From CAYJFG01 sp964369405 (GTDB taxonomy: Bacteria > Bacillota > Clostridia > Oscillospirales > Acutalibacteraceae), in assembly GCA_964369405.1 (NCBI GenBank), contig CAYJGB010000063.1:1-5490 (forward strand): a DNA stretch of 5,490 nucleotides, in the 5' to 3' direction. This document shows, piece by piece, positions 1 through 5,368 of the stretch (the stretch's first letter is position 1; each line of letters opens with the position of its first letter). The notes below the pieces were generated by a model. The model was given only the letters and a program-made list of their open reading frames with translations, was not told the DNA's origin and did not search any database. The position numbers and the translations under genes are program-made.

Positions 1-48
1 TTCAACATTTTTATTTTCTCCGTTCAAACAATTAGTTGTTTTGCTCAT
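1..48 (-). CDS. 5' end of an unidentified gene after the ABC permease (partial)
   Basis: An open frame starts with ATG at 48, two bases after the TAG stop of the permease, and runs off the left edge, giving 16 visible residues beginning MSKTTNC. There is no clear Shine-Dalgarno sequence, so translation would depend on reinitiation from the permease. An alternative in-frame ATG at 72 overlaps the permease end by 22 bp and would add MQIKFVLE; its upstream GATGAAAA is also weak. The visible part is hydrophilic (Lys, Asn, Glu, one Cys) and no family can be recognised. Position in the operon suggests another transport, immunity or processing component, but that is inference from context only. Confidence 0.4.
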   Translation of the reverse strand, partial: MSKTTNCLNGENKNVE

Positions 49-50
49 CT

Positions 51-683
51 CTAAAACAAATTTAATTTGCATATTTTTTTCATCATAAATATATTTATAA
101 TAGCTAGCATACATAGCAAAAACAGCATACACAAAGCAATTTGCAGTAAAGTTAAATTAAATACTAAAAAGCATATAACTATTATTATTGATAACAATAT
201 ATGTATATATTTAAAAATAGAAATTTTAAGCATATTATCAAAAACACATTGAGCAAAATTCATAATTAAAGTCCACATACAAGTAAGTCCCAATGATGTT
301 AAACTAACAAATAATATATTTTCTCCAATATCGTTATTACTTAAACTTAAGGCTAGATATGATATTAATAGATATATGACACTCACACAGACAGCAACTA
401 ATATTTTAGATAAAAGTGATACTATATTTTTATCACACAAAACAAGAACAGATTTATATATTTCTTTGTTAGGTGTTTTAAAGAAGATGAAATTTAAGTA
501 CCATTGAATTATTACTGATAGAACAAGTGCAAAGAACATAGAGCTAGACAATTCATATGGCAAAAAATTAAATAATGAAACATTACATATTACTAAAATT
601 GGAACAACAGAGATTAAAAAATACAATAAACTTTTTCTCAAATACAACAAATCTAAAAACAAGTATCCTTTAAAGTTCATCAT
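51..683 (-). CDS. ABC transporter permease, small six-helix membrane protein
   Basis: A 210-residue, strongly hydrophobic protein with about six predicted membrane helices, roughly at residues 18-40, 46-68, 88-110, 122-145, 152-174 and 176-200, and a basic C-terminus (KKICK). It has no ATPase motifs, no peptidase domain and no large extracellular loop, fitting the ABC-2 type permease half of a transporter. The start at 683 is supported by GAGG at 693-696, nine bases upstream; a second Met follows immediately. It overlaps the end of the ATPase gene by 14 bp, so the two are probably translated together and form one transporter. The likely role is export of the modified peptide or self-protection by removing it from the membrane; the sequence cannot separate these. 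The call as membrane partner of the ATPase is firm, the substrate is inferred from the neighbouring precursor. Confidence 0.8.
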   Translation of the reverse strand: MMNFKGYLFLDLLYLRKSLLYFLISVVPILVICNVSLFNFLPYELSSSMFFALVLSVIIQWYLNFIFFKTPNKEIYKSVLVLCDKNIVSLLSKILVAVCVSVIYLLISYLALSLSNNDIGENILFVSLTSLGLTCMWTLIMNFAQCVFDNMLKISIFKYIHILLSIIIVICFLVFNLTLLQIALCMLFLLCMLAIINIFMMKKICKLNLF

Positions 684-1407
684 AATAAATATCCTCGTTA
701 ATCTCTGTATGTTCTAAATATATATTCTTTAAATCTTCTTCACTGAGGTTCTTCATATATTCACTATATTTAATTTCTCCTCTATCAATTATAACAACTC
801 TATCTGCACATATAGACACAAAGTTCAAATCATGACTATTTAGAATTATTGTTATACCATTACTTTTTAATTTAGCTAATACTTTTATTAATAGGTCTTG
901 TGTAGTAGGGTCTATCCCATTAGTTGGCTCATCTAGCAATAGTAGCTTAGGGTCTGATATTATTGCACACGCAAGAGATAACCTCTTTTGTAGCCCTGAA
1001 GATAATTTTGAGCCTATAACTTTTTCATGTTCAACTAACCTAAATAAATTTAACATTAAATTAATTCGCTTAGTCATATTGTTTTTATCTTGCTTAGATA
1101 AAAGGTATCTAAATCTTAAATTTTCTAACACACTTAAATCTTGAAAAAAGCCACCAGACTCTGGCACAAAAGCTATTTGACTTCTACTATTCAAATATTT
1201 TGAATTAAATTCAATCTCTTTGTTTTTAATTTTAATTAACCCCGATATAAGTTTAAACAACGTAGTTTTACCAGCTCCATTATGCCCTAGTATAGCTGTA
1301 ATTTCATTTGAATTTATATTAAATTCAATATTCTTTAAAACCTGTTTCTTTCCATATGAATAATCTAAATTTTTAATTTTAATCAACATATAACTCTCTC
1401 TTTTCAT
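670..1407 (-). CDS. ABC transporter ATP-binding protein
   Basis: A single nucleotide-binding domain of usual length. Walker A is GHNGAGKTT at residues 41-49, the Q-loop region is VPESGG near 81-86 with Glu where Gln is usual, the signature is LSSGL at 135-139 (canonical LSGGQ), Walker B is LLLLDEP at 155-161, and the H-loop His is 192 (NSHD). It should bind and hydrolyse ATP on the cytoplasmic side to power the adjacent permease. The first ATG (1407) overlaps the stop of the radical SAM gene as TAATG, suggesting coupled translation, but no Shine-Dalgarno precedes it. An internal ATG at 1389 (residue 7, MLIKIKNLDY) follows a purine-rich AGAGAGAG tract and matches where such proteins usually begin, so the true start may be 1389. 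Substrate by context: the product of the upstream small peptide gene. Confidence 0.92.
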   Translation of the reverse strand: MKRESYMLIKIKNLDYSYGKKQVLKNIEFNINSNEITAILGHNGAGKTTLFKLISGLIKIKNKEIEFNSKYLNSRSQIAFVPESGGFFQDLSVLENLRFRYLLSKQDKNNMTKRINLMLNLFRLVEHEKVIGSKLSSGLQKRLSLACAIISDPKLLLLDEPTNGIDPTTQDLLIKVLAKLKSNGITIILNSHDLNFVSICADRVVIIDRGEIKYSEYMKNLSEEDLKNIYLEHTEINEDIYYDEL

Positions 1408-1409
1408 TA
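1387..1409 (-). promoter_or_regulatory. Translational coupling junction between radical SAM and ATPase genes
   Basis: The radical SAM stop (1407-1409) and the first ATPase ATG (1405-1407) share one base as TAATG. A GAGAGAG purine tract lies four bases upstream of the second ATG at 1387-1389. Its match to the AGGAGG core is poor, so either reinitiation at 1407 or initiation at 1389 is possible. Both keep the ATPase in step with the modifying enzyme. Confidence 0.5.
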
Positions 1410-2693
1410 ATATAATTTAATATTTTCATAAATATTACTTATATATGATTGTTGCGAATAATACCAATTGCATTTCATTTTTTTATCTAACGCTCTAGAC
1501 ATACAACGTCCACATTTTTCCACATCTTCGCACTCTAAACAAATATCTTTATTCGGACTACTCATAGTTTTAAAGTGCTTTGTAGTATTTCTACAAATAT
1601 TAGTTAACGAATTAAATTTCAAATTTCCTAATTTAATATTCATCATTGGACATGGAATTATATCTAAATTTGCTTTAATCATTAACAAATTATATCCTGC
1701 TCCACAATTTTTTTCATTAGATTTAGTATATTCTCTAATTCTAAATTTTTCTGTTTTTAGACTTGAATTCAGTTCACTAATTAACATTTTAGTTTTTGTG
1801 TGATTATAATAACTATCTAGTCCATTATTTTCAGCATCACCTTTGTCAATTAATACTGATAATATATGTTCGTTTACTCCGATATTTTTTAAATTTTCTG
1901 ATAAAGATATTATATCAGCTTTTGATTGATTAATTAAACAGGTAGCAACACTGCATATTATATCATTGCAAACTAATTTTTTCAAAAACTCAATACTTTT
2001 ACTATAAGCGTTATTATTTCCTCTAATATTATTATGATATTGTTCTAGACCATCAATACTAACTTGAACTCCACCACCTGCTAATTTAATTTTACTTATT
2101 ATATTAATAATATCATCATTATATACCGTTCCACTAGTAGTAATATAAACAGTAATATTTTCGTCTGCTAATTTTGAAATTATATAACCTATTTGAGGAT
2201 GTGTTAAAGGTTCTCCTCCAGTTAACTGCACTGTGGTAATACCATTTTTAATAATTTCTTCGTCAATAATTCTGTCAATATCATCTTTAGAAACTGTTTC
2301 TTGATTTTTTTCACCTAAATAACAATGTTTACATTTTAATGGACATTTTTCAGTTATTTCCCATATCACTGTATCAGGTAAATTAATTTCCTTATTTCCT
2401 CTTGTTATTTTATGATTATTTTTACTGTATTTATCATTAATTATCCCAACCTTAATAAATGGATTGATAATATATTCTACATTTGACTTAACTGTTTCAT
2501 AATCTTCATTATATTTTAAAGCTAATATATCAATTATATCTTCCATACTGTTATAGCCATTACAATAACTTAATATCTCAGTTGCACTATTATTTAATTC
2601 AAAATCATACCTTTTGCATTTTATAAAAGTTGTAATAAATGTTTTCTCTGGTTTCATTTTAATAAATGCTGATTTTTTTAAATTTGGATACAT
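1407..2693 (-). CDS. Radical SAM/SPASM peptide maturase with N-terminal PqqD-like RRE domain
   Basis: A 428-residue protein of three parts. Residues about 20-88 look like a PqqD-type RiPP recognition element (LNNSATEIL, then EDIIDILALKY, then IKVGII), which binds a precursor peptide leader. The radical SAM core has the CX3CX2C cluster ligands C117, C121 and C124 (CPLKCKHC), the GGEP motif at 159-162, and VSIDG at 211-215. The C-terminal SPASM region has C330, C348, C367, C385, C388, C394, C397 and C408, enough for two auxiliary iron-sulfur clusters. Enzymes of this layout (AlbA, ThnB, SkfB, CteB types) form thioether bonds from precursor Cys to other residues by radical chemistry. The substrate is most likely the three-Cys peptide encoded 177 bp upstream. 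The start at 2693 is supported by AAAGGAA at 2703-2709. Exact bond type (alpha sactipeptide or beta/gamma ranthipeptide) cannot be told from sequence. Confidence 0.92.
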   Translation of the reverse strand: MYPNLKKSAFIKMKPEKTFITTFIKCKRYDFELNNSATEILSYCNGYNSMEDIIDILALKYNEDYETVKSNVEYIINPFIKVGIINDKYSKNNHKITRGNKEINLPDTVIWEITEKCPLKCKHCYLGEKNQETVSKDDIDRIIDEEIIKNGITTVQLTGGEPLTHPQIGYIISKLADENITVYITTSGTVYNDDIINIISKIKLAGGGVQVSIDGLEQYHNNIRGNNNAYSKSIEFLKKLVCNDIICSVATCLINQSKADIISLSENLKNIGVNEHILSVLIDKGDAENNGLDSYYNHTKTKMLISELNSSLKTEKFRIREYTKSNEKNCGAGYNLLMIKANLDIIPCPMMNIKLGNLKFNSLTNICRNTTKHFKTMSSPNKDICLECEDVEKCGRCMSRALDKKMKCNWYYSQQSYISNIYENIKLY

Positions 2694-2870
2694 ATTATGA
2701 AATTCCTTTCCGTTCGTAATTCACGTGTAAATATAAAATAAGACTATCACATCAAAATCAAAAATAACTATACCTAGTAATTACATATAAAATATAATCA
2801 ATAAATAGGTACATAATTTAAAATTAATCTTTAATTCTAATGCAACAGCCGTATTTTATTTCTACATTTA
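2694..2870 (-). other. 177-bp non-coding gap between precursor and maturase genes
   Basis: I see no open frame of meaningful length on the minus strand, no GC-rich hairpin with a T-run, and no convincing promoter. It holds the maturase RBS (2703-2709), a CACGTG palindrome at 2722-2727, a TACCTA/TAGGTA inverted pair separated by roughly 30 bp, and an AT-only AATTAA/TTAATT hairpin near 2822-2836. The likely situation is read-through from the peptide promoter, with partial attenuation or RNA processing giving more precursor than enzyme; this is inference. Confidence 0.4.
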
Positions 2871-3020
2871 TTAAGCTACACCTATACCTGCAACTGCAAC
2901 TACGTTGCAAACTGCAGCTATTGCAGTTACTTCAGCGATACAAATACCCATCGTTACAGCTATTGCTGGATCAAAAAAACATGATACTGCATTCATTCCT
3001 ACTATCTCTGGTTTTTCCAT
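2871..3020 (-). CDS. Small Cys-containing RiPP precursor peptide (49 aa)
   Basis: A 49-codon gene from ATG at 3018-3020 to TAA at 2871-2873, with a perfect AGGAGG eight bases upstream. The peptide starts MEKPEIVGMNAVSC, has Cys at 14, 27 and 38, and ends AVAGIGVA. Residues 19-49 are almost wholly Ala (9), Val (7), Ile (5) and Gly (3) with one charge (E30); the only basic residue is K3. A short acidic leader followed by a Cys-containing hydrophobic, anionic core resembles sactipeptide precursors such as thurincin H and thuricin CD in style, but Cys spacing (X12, X10) differs and I do not recognise the family. There is no double-glycine leader and no AgrD-like acidic tail. It lies directly before the radical SAM/RRE enzyme and behind a LytTR-like operator, so it is the probable substrate. 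It could act as a bacteriocin, a signal, or both. Reality of the gene is well supported; function is inferred from context. Confidence 0.85.
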   Translation of the reverse strand: MEKPEIVGMNAVSCFFDPAIAVTMGICIAEVTAIAAVCNVVAVAGIGVA

Positions 3021-3028
3021 AATATTGT

Positions 3029-3034
3029 CCTCCT
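3029..3034 (-). promoter_or_regulatory. Strong ribosome binding site of the precursor gene
   Basis: AGGAGG on the minus strand, eight bases before the ATG at 3020. It is a perfect match to the 16S anti-Shine-Dalgarno core and the strongest RBS in the window. It fixes the start of the small gene and suggests high peptide output. Confidence 0.85.
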
Positions 3035-3067
3035 ATGTAAAATTTATTGTGTTTATGCAACAATAAA

Positions 3068-3095
3068 ACTATAACACATAAAATAAAAAAAACAA
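3068..3095 (-). promoter_or_regulatory. Extended -10 promoter for the precursor operon
   Basis: On the minus strand, TATAGT (3068-3073) is preceded by TGT, forming an extended -10 (TGnTATAGT). A weak -35, TTGTTT, sits at 3090-3095 with a 16-bp spacer. A good extended -10 with a poor -35 fits a promoter that needs an activator bound just upstream, as the direct repeats here suggest. Transcription would start near 3061, leaving a leader of about 40 nt before the ATG. Confidence 0.6.
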
Positions 3096-3124
3096 CCCAA
3101 CTTGCGTGAAAGGGTTGTTTTTTT
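3085..3124 (-). terminator. Rho-independent terminator after the sensor kinase gene
   Basis: CAACCC (3093-3098) pairs with GGGTTG (3112-3117) around a 13-nt loop, flanked by an A-run (3085-3092) and a T-run (3118-3124) that can extend the stem. Read on the minus strand, the hairpin is followed by eight T, the expected form for ending the regulator-kinase transcript. The structure is symmetrical and could stop transcription from either side. The -35 of the precursor promoter lies inside its downstream arm and the promoter-proximal direct repeat lies in its loop. Confidence 0.75.
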
Positions 3125-3131
3125 GCGTAAA
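3102..3131 (-). promoter_or_regulatory. Putative LytTR response regulator operator (paired direct repeats)
   Basis: Two 9-bp direct repeats on the minus strand, TTTACGCAA (3123-3131) and TTCACGCAA (3102-3110), match at eight of nine positions and are separated by 12 bp, so they recur every 21 bp on the same helix face. This is the known layout of sites for LytTR regulators such as AgrA and PlnC/PlnD. The nearer repeat ends six bases before the -35 of the precursor promoter. The regulator encoded at 4409-5122 is the obvious candidate to bind here. Geometry is seen directly; the binding is inferred. Confidence 0.65.
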
Positions 3132-3134
3132 CGG

Positions 3135-4412
3135 TCAATTTGGTATCATTATACTTACTGCAAATATATTTTTTGACTGTTTTGTAACTAAATCTCCATT
3201 ATGTTTTTTACATAATAATTTCATATTATTAAGTCCATAACCATGTAAATATTTATCTTTTTTTGATGTAATCAGTTTAGTATTTGTTTCAATATATGAG
3301 TTTTCAAACAGCATTGACAAATAATTATGTAACTGTTGTATCTTTATTTTTATATATTTGTCTTGACTATTTTCAATTTTATCACATGCTTCAACTGCGT
3401 TATCTATAGCATTTCCTATTATCACACACAAATCAATTTCATCTATTATTAATTGATTTGGTACACTTATAGATATGCTTAAATTATTTATTTTATCTAA
3501 CTTCGGCATTTTGTATGCTAATAAAGCATTTACTGCATCATTTCCATAATTATAGTTAGTATATTTTCTTTTGTTTTTTATAAAATCATCAATTAAAGTT
3601 ATAGCTTTATCTTTTTCATCTTTATGTATATAAGAACTCACTCCTATCATAAAATTATTGACATCATGATTATTCTTATTAGTGTTTATAATATTATCTT
3701 TGATTTTTTTATAATTTTCTCTTTGTAATTCATATATAAATTCTTGTTCATTTAATTTTTTTTGAGCAATACTGCATTTTATATTATTTTCAAGAAAATT
3801 AAATATTCCAATTACTGATGTTGCCAATAAAAACATTATTACTACTGAGCTAATTTTAATATAACTACTATCTATTTGGTTTTCTAATACTACTATATAA
3901 ATACTTGATATTATTACTATTGTAGGAAAAGTTAATCCAATTATATGAGTAAATAATTTTATGCTGTATTCTTTTCTTTGTAATAAAAATTGAACATTTT
4001 TAATTGATGCATACAATATTAACTTAGCTATTATATTACCTTCAAAATATACATAAAGGTTTTCATCGCTTATATTAATAATAGACATTGAATGGTCAGA
4101 GATTAATTTTATTACAACTACTACAAGAAAGTTAATTGCTAAAAAAGAAATTATTGATAAAATAAAAAATTTGATAAATCTACCTTTATATTGAATAAAA
4201 ATAAAGCTGAAAATTAAAACAAGATATAATATAAATCCAAATATATTGTTTGTAATAAATATCGATATTAAAATAAATGACAATACAATCAAAAAATATA
4301 TAATGAATCTTTGAAATTTTTTAAATGTCTTCTTGTTCAATGTTAAATCGAAAAAACAATTTAATGTTAATAATTCTATCATTGCACTTAATAAATCTAA
4401 TATTAATATCAT
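3135..4412 (-). CDS. AgrC-like GHKL-family sensor histidine kinase
   Basis: A 425-residue membrane kinase. The first ~206 residues contain six or seven hydrophobic segments (around 2-22, 35-54, 57-75, 80-102, 125-144, 153-176, 186-206), the usual peptide-sensing module of AgrC/ComD-type kinases. A linker (210-245) leads to the phosphoacceptor H249 in NNHDVNNFM. The GHKL ATP-binding domain shows the N-box NAIDNAVEAC (334-343) and the glycine box GYGLNNMK (391-398). The kinase should autophosphorylate on H249 on sensing an extracellular signal and pass phosphate to the adjacent regulator. Start at 4412 is supported by AGGAG seven bases upstream; it overlaps the regulator stop by 4 nt (ATGA). 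No AgrB or AgrD is seen, so the ligand is unknown; the modified peptide encoded next is a plausible ligand. Length and domain order are normal for the family. Confidence 0.92.
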   Translation of the reverse strand: MILILDLLSAMIELLTLNCFFDLTLNKKTFKKFQRFIIYFLIVLSFILISIFITNNIFGFILYLVLIFSFIFIQYKGRFIKFFILSIISFLAINFLVVVVIKLISDHSMSIINISDENLYVYFEGNIIAKLILYASIKNVQFLLQRKEYSIKLFTHIIGLTFPTIVIISSIYIVVLENQIDSSYIKISSVVIMFLLATSVIGIFNFLENNIKCSIAQKKLNEQEFIYELQRENYKKIKDNIINTNKNNHDVNNFMIGVSSYIHKDEKDKAITLIDDFIKNKRKYTNYNYGNDAVNALLAYKMPKLDKINNLSISISVPNQLIIDEIDLCVIIGNAIDNAVEACDKIENSQDKYIKIKIQQLHNYLSMLFENSYIETNTKLITSKKDKYLHGYGLNNMKLLCKKHNGDLVTKQSKNIFAVSIMIPN

Positions 4413-5122
4413 AATTTTACTCCTGATAAATAGAGATTATATTTTTCAATTATGGTTTTACGTTTGTTTTTGCTAACAGGTATTACAATATAATTTTTCA
4501 AAATTACATCATTTGATTTAATTGATTCAATAAAATTTAAATTTACAATAAAACTTTTATGACATCTTACAAAATTAAATTTTTCAAAAAACATTTCGAC
4601 ATTATCCATTGAATCACTAAACTCATATGTTTTTTTATCAATTGTAATAATTCTTAAATTTCTTAAATAAGTTTCTATAAACATAATATCACAAACTTTT
4701 ATTGTATTAATAGAATTCTTAAAATTTATTGTATATGTAGAGTTTTGAGAGTAATAACTATCAATTGCACGTTTAAATTCTTGGTTAAAAATATTCGTAT
4801 CAAAAGGTTTTACTAAAAATTGAAATGCATTTACTCTAAATGCATCCATTGTATAGTTATCAAAACTAGTTACAAAAAATATAATTACATTTTTATCAAC
4901 TTTTCTAATTAAAGTAGCTACATCAACTCCAGTTATTTTACCCATACAAATGTCAAGAAATACTATATCATATTTTTCTCCATTATTGAATTTTTCTACA
5001 AGTTCTTCACCACTTTCAAATTCTTTTATAATAAAGTCAATGTTTTCATCGCTATAATTTTGCATGTGTTTTATTAAATTTTCTCTATGAACGACTTCAT
5101 CATCACAAATTGCTATCACCAT
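4409..5122 (-). CDS. LytTR-family response regulator (AgrA-like)
   Basis: A 237-residue two-domain regulator. The receiver domain (about 1-122) has the acidic pocket D7/D8, phosphoacceptor D57 in FLDICM, T85 (VTS) and K105 (VKP). The LytTR DNA-binding domain (about 132-235) shows IMFIETYLRN (147-156), FVRCHKSFIVNL (184-195) and a basic VSKNKRK stretch (216-222). It should be phosphorylated by the overlapping downstream kinase and activate transcription by binding paired 9-bp direct repeats; such a pair occurs once, upstream of the precursor gene. The start at 5122 is supported by GAGGTG seven bases upstream and by the receiver beginning at residue 2 (VIAICDDE). It is the first gene after a near-consensus promoter, so the two-component pair is probably made at a basal level continuously. 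Confidence 0.94.
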   Translation of the reverse strand: MVIAICDDEVVHRENLIKHMQNYSDENIDFIIKEFESGEELVEKFNNGEKYDIVFLDICMGKITGVDVATLIRKVDKNVIIFFVTSFDNYTMDAFRVNAFQFLVKPFDTNIFNQEFKRAIDSYYSQNSTYTINFKNSINTIKVCDIMFIETYLRNLRIITIDKKTYEFSDSMDNVEMFFEKFNFVRCHKSFIVNLNFIESIKSNDVILKNYIVIPVSKNKRKTIIEKYNLYLSGVKL

Positions 5123-5169
5123 ATAACTTCACCTCAATAATGCAATTTTAAAATAAGATTAATAACTAC

Positions 5170-5198
5170 ATTATATAATAATTTTATCCAAAATTCAA
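5170..5198 (-). promoter_or_regulatory. Sigma-A promoter of the regulator-kinase operon
   Basis: On the minus strand, TTGAAT (5193-5198) and a perfect TATAAT (5170-5175) are separated by exactly 17 bp. Transcription would start near 5163, giving a ~40-nt leader before the regulator ATG. No copy of the ACGCAA-type direct repeat is seen upstream, so this promoter does not look like a direct target of the regulator. Confidence 0.75.
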
Positions 5199-5226
5199 GA
5201 AATTAAAGAATTTTTCGACCCTATTT

Positions 5227-5253
5227 AACCTAACTTTTAATTAAAATTAGGTT
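5227..5253. repeat. Imperfect palindrome upstream of the regulator promoter
   Basis: AACCTAA at 5227-5233 mirrors TTAGGTT at 5247-5253, with a self-complementary TTTTAATTAAAA between them and one bulged C. On the plus strand a run of seven T begins at 5260, so it could act as a weak plus-strand terminator, but no plus-strand gene leads into it. On the minus strand it lacks a T-run. It could instead be an operator or part of a recombination site. Confidence 0.45.
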
Positions 5254-5308
5254 TGCTTGTTTTTTTATTTTTATTTAATTACCATTTAAAATTATATTGA
5301 TTTTTTTC

Positions 5309-5344
5309 AAAAGAGCTATATTAATGTGAATAATAATCTCTTTT
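5309..5344. repeat. 36-bp imperfect inverted repeat after the recombinase-like gene
   Basis: AAAAGAG (5309-5315) is mirrored by CTCTTTT (5338-5344), and inside them TATTA (5319-5323) is mirrored by TAATA (5331-5335) around a 7-nt loop. It lies about 25 bp past the stop of the right-hand gene. It may be a weak terminator for that gene (only four T follow the stem) or a recombination site. Confidence 0.4.
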
Positions 5345-5368
5345 CTTATCTACGCTTGTTATTTATAG

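Noticed and set aside
67..252. Plus-strand frame of 61 codons inside the permease gene
   Set aside because: Antisense to a hydrophobic coding region; no RBS and Ile/Lys/Asn-rich composition typical of AT-rich shadows.
1468..1803. Plus-strand frame of 111 codons inside the radical SAM gene
   Set aside because: It is antisense to the conserved SPASM-coding region, with no RBS and no recognisable domain.
2822..2836. AATTAA/TTAATT hairpin after the precursor gene as a terminator
   Set aside because: The stem is A-T only and six base pairs with no T-run, too weak for intrinsic termination, and expected by chance in DNA this AT-rich.
2889..2909. TGCAAC repeats and a TGCAAC/GTTGCA hairpin inside the precursor gene
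   Set aside because: They fall on the codons for the Val/Ala-rich stretch and are explained by repeated use of GTT GCA; no regulatory context is visible.
2871..3020. Precursor as an AgrD-type autoinducer or double-glycine bacteriocin
   Set aside because: There is no acidic C-terminal tail after a Cys as in AgrD, no GG cleavage motif, and no AgrB or C39 transporter nearby.
2840..3022. Plus-strand frame of 60 codons opposite the precursor gene
   Set aside because: It is the mirror of the small peptide gene, has no ribosome binding site, and its Leu/Gln-rich composition comes from the complement of Ala/Val codons.
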